Source: Butyrivibrio sp. (lineage in GTDB: Bacteria > Bacillota > Clostridia > Lachnospirales > Lachnospiraceae). Taken from it: a DNA stretch of 35,931 nt. Numbering within the stretch: the stretch's first letter is position 1; every line of letters starts with the position of its first letter. A program made the position numbers and the translations under genes. Location: positions 1-35,931 of the forward strand of contig JAILFT010000031.1 in NCBI GenBank assembly GCA_024697425.1. The letters are read 5' to 3'. Under the pieces are notes generated by a model. That model was not told the origin of the DNA. It saw nothing but the letters and a program-made list of their open reading frames with translations, and made no database searches. This document shows, piece after piece, positions 26,955 through 34,870 of the stretch.

Positions 26955-27917
26955 TTAGTTAAGTCCAAGGTGAACTGCAAATCCGCCGAAGTCATCAGCA
27001 AGATATGCAACCTTAAGATGGTTATCAGCGTCATATGAGAAAGATGTCTCATCAAACTTAACGCCCTGTCTTCCAAGGTGGTAAACAGCTCTGTCGATGT
27101 TGTTGCATCCGATAGCGATGTGTCCGCATGTTCCACGGCCCTTCGACTTCATAACCTCTACTGCTGAGCCGGCAAATACAGAAGAATTGCCAACCTTCTT
27201 GGTAAGACCAAAGAGTGTATCGAACTTATCTGCAACAGCCTCAGCTGCCTCAGCGCTATCCTGATTGATGCCGATGTGCTTAAGCTTAAAGCCAAGCATT
27301 GCATTTACAGCATCTCTTGTCATTGCCTCGATCTCATCGAACTTGCCGGCTGAGATAAGGTCTTTTTTAACCATCCAGCTTCCGCCGCAGCAGAATACCT
27401 TGTTAAAGCTGAGGTAATCATTTAAGTTGTTCTTATTAACGCCACCTGTAGGCATGAAGTGCATCTTGGTATAAGGTGCTGCCATAGCTTTGATCTTGGC
27501 AATTCCGCCATTCTGCTCAGCAGGGAAGAATTTTACGCAGTCAAGACCAAGCTCGATAGCCTGCTCAACCTCACCGGGTGTTGCTGTTCCGGGAACAACA
27601 GGTACTCCGATTGACTGAATATACTCAACGTTTGCTCTGTTAAAGCCGGGGCTTACAATAAACTTAGCGCCTGCAGCCTTAGCTCTGTCAGCCTGCTCTG
27701 CATTGAGTACTGTACCTGCACCAACGATCATCTCAGGGAACTTGGTGGAAATGATCCTGATCGCTTCCTCTGCAGCTGCTGTACGGAATGTAACCTCTGC
27801 AGCGGGAAGTCCTCCGTTAATAAGTGCCTGGGCAAGTGGCTCTGCATCCTTAGCATCGTCAATTGCGATTACCGGAACAATACCGATCTTATAAAGTTCT
27901 TCACAAATCTTATCCAT
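26955..27917 (-). CDS. kdgA: KDPG/KHG aldolase fused to a C-terminal VOC-like domain
   Basis: N-terminal aldolase (GIVPVIAIDDAKDAEPLAQALINGGLPAAEVTFRTAAAEEAI, VGAGTVLNAEQADRAKAAGAKFIVSPG, CVKFFPAEQNGGIAKIKAMAAPY, MPTGGVNKNNLNDYL). C-terminal ~105 aa (GHIAIGCNNIDRAVYHLGRQGVKFDETSFSYDADNHLKVAYLADDFGGFAVHLGLN) is VOC-like. Confidence 0.9.
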   Translation of the reverse strand: MDKICEELYKIGIVPVIAIDDAKDAEPLAQALINGGLPAAEVTFRTAAAEEAIRIISTKFPEMIVGAGTVLNAEQADRAKAAGAKFIVSPGFNRANVEYIQSIGVPVVPGTATPGEVEQAIELGLDCVKFFPAEQNGGIAKIKAMAAPYTKMHFMPTGGVNKNNLNDYLSFNKVFCCGGSWMVKKDLISAGKFDEIEAMTRDAVNAMLGFKLKHIGINQDSAEAAEAVADKFDTLFGLTKKVGNSSVFAGSAVEVMKSKGRGTCGHIAIGCNNIDRAVYHLGRQGVKFDETSFSYDADNHLKVAYLADDFGGFAVHLGLN

Positions 27918-27944
27918 TTCTATTTCCTTTCTTACTATACATTT

Positions 27945-28127
27945 ATTTGACTAACATGAATTGCTTCATTGCTTCGCAATTCTCGCAATTCTACACCAAT
28001 TCAGAAATCGACAGGCTCAATCCTTTCGCCTGTCTTTTTTCTTCATTGGTGTTTGCACCTCAAAGTCATATTTGCAATTCTGTGCAAGCACAATTGCAAT
28101 ATGACCTTGATCTGCCATTAGTCAAAT
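27945..28127 (-). ncRNA. Structured intercistronic element, copy C (kduD/kdgA gap)
   Basis: Perfect 10-bp outer stem ATTTGACTAA/TTAGTCAAAT (28118-28127 / 27945-27954). Hairpins 28061-28109, ACACCAAT/ATTGGTGT (27993-28052) with inner GACAGGC/GCCTGTC, and GAATTGC/GCAATTC (27958-27991). Core GAAGAAAAAAGACAGGCGAAAGGATTGAGCCTGTCGATTTCTGA. Confidence 0.84.
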
Positions 28128-28981
28128 TATTGTGCTGTGCTCTCATCGATATCTGTGAACTTGGAAGGATCAAGGTTTCCGGGATCCTGTCCGATGTATG
28201 CTGAGATACCGCCATCAATGTAAACAACCTGTCCGTTGATGAAATCTGAAGCAGGTGAAGCAAGGAATACAGCAAGTCCCATAAGATCTTCTGTCTTGCC
28301 CCATCTCTGAGCAGGTGTCTTTGAACGGATGAATCTGTCAAATGGATGCATTGATCCATCAGGCTGTTTCTCACGAAGAGGTGCTGTCTGAGGAGTTGCA
28401 ATGTAACCAGGTCCAATAGCGTTACACTGGATATTGAACTGACCATACTCTGAGCAGATGTTTCTTGTGAGCATCTTAAGTCCGCCCTTAGCTGCTGCAT
28501 AAGCAGATACTGTCTCACGACCAAACTCTGACATCATTGAGCAAGCGTTGATGATCTTTCCGCTTCCTTTCTTGATCATAGCTGGAAGTACAGCCTTTGA
28601 GCAGATGAAAGGACCTGTAAGGTCAACATCGATAACCTGCTGCCACTGATCTACTGTCATATCTATCATAGGAATTCTCTTGATGATGCCTGCATTGTTA
28701 ACAAGAATATCAATTGTTCCTACATTCTTTTCAACTTCAGCAACGAAGTTCTGAACCTGATCTTCTTTTGTTACGTCACAAACAGCTCCGAAAGCATCGA
28801 TACCAAGCTTTTTGTACTCAGCCATTCCCTTGTCAACAAGTTCCTGATTGATATCGTTGAATACTACTCTTGCTCCGCTCTCTGCAAAAGCTACTGCATA
28901 AGCAAGTCCAAGTCCATAAGAAGCACCTGTAACCCAGGCAATCTTACCTTCAAGTGAAAAGTTCTTTAAAAAATCCTGCAT
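28127..28981 (-). CDS. kduD: SDR oxidoreductase, probable 2-deoxy-D-gluconate 3-dehydrogenase / gluconate 5-dehydrogenase
   Basis: Rossmann TGASYGLG, LVNNAGI, YAAAKGGL, NGQVVYIDGG. Context next to kduI, kdgA and kdgK. Confidence 0.85.
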   Translation of the reverse strand: MQDFLKNFSLEGKIAWVTGASYGLGLAYAVAFAESGARVVFNDINQELVDKGMAEYKKLGIDAFGAVCDVTKEDQVQNFVAEVEKNVGTIDILVNNAGIIKRIPMIDMTVDQWQQVIDVDLTGPFICSKAVLPAMIKKGSGKIINACSMMSEFGRETVSAYAAAKGGLKMLTRNICSEYGQFNIQCNAIGPGYIATPQTAPLREKQPDGSMHPFDRFIRSKTPAQRWGKTEDLMGLAVFLASPASDFINGQVVYIDGGISAYIGQDPGNLDPSKFTDIDESTAQ

Positions 28982-29074
28982 TTTAATACCCTCCTATTAT
29001 TAAGCTATTGTTAATTATTTACGTTCAATTTTGTATCGCAGCCATCTAAAGATATAACCGGAAAACTCTCAAAT

Positions 29075-29938
29075 TTACATCAATGATGTCATCTCACAAT
29101 CATCCATGTCATCGAAGTCCTGATTCTCTCCGACCATTCCCCAGATGAATGTGTATGCCTGTGTTCCACATCCTGAATGGATTGACCAGCTAGGGCTGAT
29201 AACAGCCTGCTCGTTTCTCATAACAATGTGTCTTGTCTCTGTAGGCTCTCCCATGAAATGCATAACAAGTGCATCCTCAGGAATATCGAAATAAAGATAT
29301 ACTTCCATACGTCTGTCATGTGTATGACATGGCATTGTATTCCATACACTTCCAGGCTTAAGCTCAGTCATACCCATTTCAAGCTGACATGTCTCAACCT
29401 GTCCGGGAAGAATATACTTGTTGATAACTCTGTGGTTGGCCTGCTCAAGAGATCCAAGCTCTTTCTTATTCTCATCCTTGATGATAACAACGTCTTCAGA
29501 AGGTGTTCCTTCTCTTTTAATAAGAACTGTTGGATATGTCTTATGTGCAGGTGCGCTGTTGATATAAAACTTAGCAGGCTTGCTTGCATCGCAGCTTGCA
29601 AAAGAAACATCTTTTGCTCCCATTCCAATATACATGCCCTGCTTGTAATCTACATCATACTTTTTACCATCGATGGTGATAACACCTGCTCCACCGATAT
29701 TGATTACGCCCATTTCACGTCTCTGTAAAAAATACTCTGCTCTAAGCTCATCTCCTGCTGTAAGCTTAAGTTCCTCTTTTACAGGAACAGCTGAACCAGT
29801 AATGATTCTGTCAATGTGGCTATAAACGAGCTTAATCACATCAGGCTGAAAAAGGTCATCGATGAGGTACTCTTCTCTTAATCTCTGAGTATCGTAATGC
29901 TTCTCATCTCTAGGTGAACTAGCTGTTCTAAGTTCCAT
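29075..29938 (-). CDS. kduI: 5-dehydro-4-deoxy-D-glucuronate isomerase
   Basis: LREEYLIDDLFQPDVIKLVYSHIDRIITGSAVP, MYIGMGAKDVSFAS, NTMPCHTHDRRMEVYLYFDIPEDALVMHFMGEPTETRHIVMRNEQAVISPSWSIHSGCGTQAYTFIWGM. Confidence 0.96.
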   Translation of the reverse strand: MELRTASSPRDEKHYDTQRLREEYLIDDLFQPDVIKLVYSHIDRIITGSAVPVKEELKLTAGDELRAEYFLQRREMGVINIGGAGVITIDGKKYDVDYKQGMYIGMGAKDVSFASCDASKPAKFYINSAPAHKTYPTVLIKREGTPSEDVVIIKDENKKELGSLEQANHRVINKYILPGQVETCQLEMGMTELKPGSVWNTMPCHTHDRRMEVYLYFDIPEDALVMHFMGEPTETRHIVMRNEQAVISPSWSIHSGCGTQAYTFIWGMVGENQDFDDMDDCEMTSLM

Positions 29939-30002
29939 ACTTGCCTCCGTTCTTGAATTACTATTTTATATGGGTACACTTCCCATTCATTCACGCAATA
30001 TC

Positions 30003-30031
30003 ATGATACGGTATAACTTATTCTTTGTCAG
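30003..30031 (-). promoter_or_regulatory. Putative promoter of the kduI-kduD-kdgA-kdgK operon
   Basis: Minus strand CTGACA-(17 nt)-TATCAT upstream of kduI. Confidence 0.55.
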
Positions 30032-30181
30032 TTCATTTTTAAACAAAAAAGTTGCAAATCTTGACCTGATGTAAGAGCTTTCATATTTCTTACATTTTAT
30101 CACATTTTGTCCTTATCCACATTGCAAAAATTGCTGTGTTTTTCAATAAAAAACGCGTAGCATTTTCCTATTAAATCAAAT

Positions 30182-30207
30182 AAAAAAGCAACGCGGTTAA
30201 GCGTTGC
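30182..30207 (-). terminator. Intrinsic terminator downstream of rnpB
   Basis: Minus strand GCAACGC-TTAACC-GCGTTGC followed by TTTTTTA. Confidence 0.85.
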
Positions 30208-30221
30208 CTTTAGTCTTTTTA

Positions 30222-30698
30222 TGAGTAGGACTGTAAGCCGGGTTATGTCGTGAATGATCATCTATCTAGGACTGCCGTCACCGACAGCCTCAAGCGACCC
30301 ACCTGAAAGCGAACCGGGCCGGCTCATTGCTTTCTTTTCGGTCTTGCTTCGAATGGGGTTTACATGGCTACTGATGTTACCACCAGCACGGTAGTCTCTT
30401 ACACTGCCTTTCCACCCTTACGCTTCTAAGGCGATTCGGCGGTCACTCGGAAAGCACGCTTTCCTCGTTACGCGGCATTCGCCGCATGCCCAGACTGCAA
30501 TAAGCCAATTTTCATGCAAGCATGAAATTGTCTATTTCAGCCTGGTCGCCCGCCTCATTTGAAACGCGGTATATCTCTGTTGCACTATCCTGGGAGTCAC
30601 CTCCACCAGACGTTATCTGGCATCCTGCCCTGTGAAGCCCGGACTTTCCTCTCCCATGCCCTTTCGTTTGCATGGCAGCGATCATTTATCCTACTCAG
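30222..30698 (-). ncRNA. rnpB: RNase P RNA
   Basis: Minus strand contains GAGGAAAGTCCGGGCTTCACAGGGCAGGATGCC, GAAGCGTAAGGGTGGAAAGGCAGTGTAAGAGACTACCG and ACATAACCCGGCTTACAGTCCTACTC. Terminal P1 stem TGAGTAGGA/TCCTACTCA. Confidence 0.97.
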
Positions 30699-30705
30699 GA
30701 ACAAC

Positions 30706-30711
30706 ATTATA
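30706..30711 (-). promoter_or_regulatory. -10 element of the rnpB promoter
   Basis: Minus strand TATAAT 8-13 nt upstream of the rnpB 5' end. Weak -35 (TTTCAC). Confidence 0.6.
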
Positions 30712-30740
30712 CCATAATTATTAATTTGTGAAAGAACAAA

Positions 30741-30770
30741 TTAAAAAAAGAGCCATCTAAGGCTCTTTCT
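30741..30770 (-). terminator. Intrinsic terminator of the small ORF at 30786-31091
   Basis: Minus strand AAAGAGCC-TTAGAT-GGCTCTTTTTTTAA. Confidence 0.8.
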
Positions 30771-30785
30771 AAGTGGATGTATTAC

Positions 30786-31091
30786 TTAAACTGCTGGGTT
30801 ACCAGATTCTTCAGCAGTTTTTTGCTCAACATATCTCAGGGCATCTATAGCGGATGAATAATATCCGGCAACCACCTGTGATTCAGGTGATAATGACCTG
30901 AGTGCTTTTGATTTCATTGTTTCAAAATATGAAATAGCTGCTCCGATATTGCTAAGATCAATTGGCTTGTCATTGCAGTAAAGTGTGCCTCTTGCAGTAT
31001 CATATCGTGTCATATCTTTTCTACTTACAGGTTGCATACCCATGGCAACCGCTAATGAATTAATTGTTTTAGCTCTGTCGTAGGTTGTCAT
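30786..31091 (-). CDS. Hypothetical protein
   Basis: Start at MTTYDRAKTINSLAVAMG with upstream GAGGGAG ribosome-binding site. Followed by an intrinsic terminator. Confidence 0.7.
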   Translation of the reverse strand: MTTYDRAKTINSLAVAMGMQPVSRKDMTRYDTARGTLYCNDKPIDLSNIGAAISYFETMKSKALRSLSPESQVVAGYYSSAIDALRYVEQKTAEESGNPAV

Positions 31092-31305
31092 TATTAAAAT
31101 CTCCCTCAAATAATAATACTTAATCTTTTAAACAGCGAATTTTATTTTACTCTTTGGTGCGTAAAAGTAAATGGAGATTACACGAACAAACAGTGAAAAA
31201 AATGTGTTTAAATTGTGTTTGTAATTATGTTTCAAAGCTCGCTTGATTCCGTGAAATTCAAAGTCAAAATCCCTAGATCAAATTCAAAGCTGAGGGAGAT
31301 ATTTT

Positions 31306-32409
31306 TTATTTGAAAAACTTTAAAGTTGCTTCAACGCCTGATTTTAGGTCAAACTTTGCAGACCAGCCCAGGTCTTCTAATTTGGAGCTGTCCAGGGCTG
31401 ATCCCTTCATCATGTTATAGCTCTTTTTTTCTGCATCACCAGGATTCTCAAAAATCACCTTTACACCTGCTGCCGCAGCGATTTCTTCAGAAATCTCCCT
31501 GATGGAGACAATTGAATCCTTATTGGAAATATTATAGGCTTCTCCGCTTGTTCCATTGATCAGGATCGTCAAAAGAGCTGCCGCACTATCCAGGGTGTAG
31601 CAATAAGATCTTATCTGCTCACCGGCGCTCTTCATCACAATATCTTCTCCAGAAGCTGCATTCCTGGTAAAGGCTGCAGTTGCCCTGCTGTCTGCAGGTG
31701 TGATACCAGGACCATATGCATGACATGATCTGGCGATCACAAAGTCAACACCATGTTCCTGGTAATAAGAAGCACACAAAGTCTCAGCCGCCCTCTTGCT
31801 CATAGGATAACATGCGCGTGGATTAAGAATATCTACATATCCATAATCCGTTTCCTTAAATGTGTTCTCCTTTATATACTGTTCCTTCCCCTCTGATACA
31901 TCTTCCTGCTGATTTCCAAGGCTTACCTCATCATATGCAACCGGATTACCATAAATCTCGCCGGATGAAATAAGCAGCACTCTGCTGCCCTTTGACATAG
32001 CCGCAGAATCAAGGACTGTCTTTAATCCAAGTATATTACCAAGCATGGTTTCGACAGGTTCTGTTGACATCTTGGCAGGATCTGCATTGCTTGCACCGTG
32101 AATATAATAATCAGTTTGTGGAAGATACTCCCCTACTTTTGTAGCATCATATGAAACAAACTCATATTCACCATCCTGCAAAAGCCCATCAAATCTGGCA
32201 GCTGTCTTTTCCTTGTTTCTGCCTGCTATGATCAGCTTTATACCTGCGCTTTTTTCTTTATTCAAAAGAGCTATAATATCCACTACAGCAGAGCAGAGCA
32301 TACCTGTTGCACCGGTTATACAGATTGTTTTATTAAATAAAGTCGTGATGCCAGGCGTGGTTCTTACAACCAGCCTGACATCATCAAAATATTCCTTACA
32401 ATATCTCAT
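31306..32409 (-). CDS. NAD-dependent epimerase/dehydratase (extended SDR)
   Basis: TICITGATGMLCSAVVDIIALL, YIHGASNADP, LLISSGEIYG, YPMSKRAAETLCASYYQEHGVDFVIARSCHAYGPG. Confidence 0.9.
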   Translation of the reverse strand: MRYCKEYFDDVRLVVRTTPGITTLFNKTICITGATGMLCSAVVDIIALLNKEKSAGIKLIIAGRNKEKTAARFDGLLQDGEYEFVSYDATKVGEYLPQTDYYIHGASNADPAKMSTEPVETMLGNILGLKTVLDSAAMSKGSRVLLISSGEIYGNPVAYDEVSLGNQQEDVSEGKEQYIKENTFKETDYGYVDILNPRACYPMSKRAAETLCASYYQEHGVDFVIARSCHAYGPGITPADSRATAAFTRNAASGEDIVMKSAGEQIRSYCYTLDSAAALLTILINGTSGEAYNISNKDSIVSIREISEEIAAAAGVKVIFENPGDAEKKSYNMMKGSALDSSKLEDLGWSAKFDLKSGVEATLKFFK

Positions 32410-32412
32410 TTT

Positions 32413-34068
32413 TCATACCTTAAAACAGCTTCCGCCAACGAATTCTCTGCAAATTGAATTCTTTGGAAGGAAAGAATTATCAACACTTACAAAATAGTCA
32501 AGGAACTTAAGCAGTCTTTTTGCCTCGTAGTACTCCGGTTCATTTTTCCCTATTGAGAAAAGAAGCGGCTCAGCATACTGCTTTATAACAGCAAGCTCAT
32601 AGATTTGTGCTGAGTTGAACATCTCATCAGCCTCTTCCTGGAATGGGAATATATTAGCTTCCTCTCCCGCTCTTACAGAAGGCCACATATTGATGGTTGC
32701 CTTTGCACTAGCGCCTCTGGTCCTTGCATCCCTGACGATCCTTCTGAGAAGTCTTCCGTCAGTTGTAGGGATCCTGTTATGTGAATCAATACTAAGAGTA
32801 GTAAGAGCACTGATATAGATCTTGAATTTAGAACTTGCAGGAAGAGCATAGGACATTTCCTCGTTAAGTCCATGTATGCCTTCTATTACGAGAACATCCG
32901 ACTCACCAAGCTGCAGGAAATTGCCATTCATTTCTCTTTTGCCTGTAACAAAGTTAAATTCCGGCATCTCAACGCGCTCGCCATTTAAGAGCTTCACCAT
33001 ATCGTCATTAAACTGCTTAATATCCATAGCTCCAAGGCACTCAAAATCATAGCTTCCATCCAGGTGCTTGGGGGTAAACTCTCTGTTAACAAAATAGTTA
33101 TCAAGACTTATAGGATGCGGAACCATGCCATAAGTGCGAAGCTGTATGGAAAGTCTGTTGGCAAAGCTGGTCTTACCTGAAGAGCTTGGTCCTGCGATCA
33201 TTACAAACTTAATGTCTTTGCGGTCGTGGATCTTCTTGGCAATTTCACCGATCCTGCGCTCCTGCAATGCTTCCTGTACAAGGATCATCTCATTGATCCT
33301 TCCGGCACAGATCTGCTCATTGAGGTCGCCTACATTGTCAATTCCCATTCTGCTGCCCCAGTCACTGGCAAGCTTCATGGTTTCAAAGAGCTTTTCCCTG
33401 GGCTCAGAAACCTTTAAGAGATTGGGGTCAACCCTCATAGGAAGAGTAAGAAGCACGCCATCATGATATTTATCAAGCTGGAAATGCTCTATATACGAAG
33501 TATTAGGGCACATATAGCCATAAAAATAATCGTAAAAATCTTCAAGCTTATAGACATTAATCTCAGAGCTTCTCCTGTATTTCAAAAGAGAAACCTTGTC
33601 GGTCATGCCCTGCTTTTTGAATATCTCAATAGCCTCATCAAGAGGATAAACCTTCTTGGTGATCGGAAGAGCTTTGTCAATGAGCTCCTGAAACCTGTCA
33701 GAAACTTTTTTGACAAATTCATCAGTTATTTCAATGCCGCCTTTGATAGTGCAATAATAGCCATTACCAATGGTGAATTCCACCTTTGCCTTTGGCTGAC
33801 AATCCTTGCCTGCCACGTCTTTAACAGCTTTGATAAGCATCATTATCGCTGTTCTTCGCATGGTCTTATGGCCAATATCATCTGCAAAAGTGATAAAAGA
33901 CAGATCGCCATCCTTTTTCACTGTTTTAAAGAGTTCCCTTATCTTGCCATTATATATAACAGCGGCAATTCTGTACTTAAATTCTGACTGGTACTCTTTT
34001 GCTATCTGCTCAAATGTAGTTCCTTTTTCGTATTCTTTAGATACTCCATTTATTGTAATCTGCGGCAT
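32413..34068 (-). CDS. TGS/ThrRS-editing-like N-terminus fused to uridine kinase/phosphoribulokinase-family nucleoside kinase
   Basis: N-terminal TGS-like MPQITINGVSKEYEKGTTFEQIAKEY, followed by a ThrRS-like region. Kinase P-loop IAGPSSSGKTSFANRLSIQLRTYG, SLDNYFVNREFTPKHLDGSYDFECLGAMD, VLVIEGIHGLNE. Confidence 0.88.
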   Translation of the reverse strand: MPQITINGVSKEYEKGTTFEQIAKEYQSEFKYRIAAVIYNGKIRELFKTVKKDGDLSFITFADDIGHKTMRRTAIMMLIKAVKDVAGKDCQPKAKVEFTIGNGYYCTIKGGIEITDEFVKKVSDRFQELIDKALPITKKVYPLDEAIEIFKKQGMTDKVSLLKYRRSSEINVYKLEDFYDYFYGYMCPNTSYIEHFQLDKYHDGVLLTLPMRVDPNLLKVSEPREKLFETMKLASDWGSRMGIDNVGDLNEQICAGRINEMILVQEALQERRIGEIAKKIHDRKDIKFVMIAGPSSSGKTSFANRLSIQLRTYGMVPHPISLDNYFVNREFTPKHLDGSYDFECLGAMDIKQFNDDMVKLLNGERVEMPEFNFVTGKREMNGNFLQLGESDVLVIEGIHGLNEEMSYALPASSKFKIYISALTTLSIDSHNRIPTTDGRLLRRIVRDARTRGASAKATINMWPSVRAGEEANIFPFQEEADEMFNSAQIYELAVIKQYAEPLLFSIGKNEPEYYEAKRLLKFLDYFVSVDNSFLPKNSICREFVGGSCFKV

Positions 34069-34078
34069 AACGTCTCTC

Positions 34079-34870
34079 CTACCTCATTAAGATTTTTTGG
34101 GCAAAAGAAATATCGGACAACTCCTCCATTATCTCTTCTCTGCGCCCTGTATGGCTGTCATCAAGACTTTTCAAAATGCTCTCAAGAACCTGCCTGCCGT
34201 GATCCAAATACGGCACTAAAAGCGGCTCTTTTCTAACTAAATTACACTCGCCATAGCGGTTACATATCCTGATCATCTGATCTTTTTTGATATCACCGCT
34301 ATCTTTAAATAATGTTTCTAAAGTTTTATCAAATACGCTTTTATTGTCAAAAGAGCTGTCCATAACATCTACTTTCATAGGGAAATAGTACTTTCCATCC
34401 TCATAGACAACTCTTTCATCTGTAATAAGATATCCCTTATCTCTCAAAAACTGCCTGAACTCTTCATGATCAGACTGGGGCTGAAAGACTGCCTTTCTTA
34501 TGCCAAGATCATAGAGATTTCCCTCTTCTATGAGTCTCTCCATAAGCTTTCCCCCCATTCCTGCGATAACTATTGCATTTGCCTCGCCTTTCTCCAGCTC
34601 TTTTACGCCATCTGAAAGTCTGGTGGAAATTAAGTCTTCAAGGCCATATTCCGAGATGTTGGCACCTGCTGCTGAAAGAGGACCTTTCCTTACATCCATT
34701 GCAATCACAGACTCTGCAATGCCTCTCTGAACCAGATAAATAGACACATATCCGTGATCGCATCCAACATCTGCAGCCTTTAAAGCCTCACCGTCACTTT
34801 TAAGCATATCAGCAACGGTGATGAGCCTTTGGGACATTTTAAGTGATATATCTTCTCTACTCATGATCAA
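34079..34870 (-). CDS. trmK: tRNA (adenine22-N1)-methyltransferase
   Basis: [94 protein letters not shown]. Adjacent to rpoD. Confidence 0.92.
   Translation of the reverse strand: MIMSREDISLKMSQRLITVADMLKSDGEALKAADVGCDHGYVSIYLVQRGIAESVIAMDVRKGPLSAAGANISEYGLEDLISTRLSDGVKELEKGEANAIVIAGMGGKLMERLIEEGNLYDLGIRKAVFQPQSDHEEFRQFLRDKGYLITDERVVYEDGKYYFPMKVDVMDSSFDNKSVFDKTLETLFKDSGDIKKDQMIRICNRYGECNLVRKEPLLVPYLDHGRQVLESILKSLDDSHTGRREEIMEELSDISFAQKILMR

Noticed and set aside
28010-28040. Plus-strand GACAGGC-loop-GCCTGTC followed by TTTTTT, looking like an intrinsic terminator
   Set aside because: Plus orientation is antisense to the flanking operon. Copies A and B keep the T6 but have a mismatched stem, and the loop and GA motifs make better sense as a minus-strand RNA. 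Antisense termination is not excluded.
30506-30530. rnpB palindrome considered as a fragment of the repeat family or mobile palindrome
   Set aside because: It is explained as a CUUG-capped RNase P hairpin. Only the tip (CATGCTTGCATG) matches; the H2 and H1 cores are absent.
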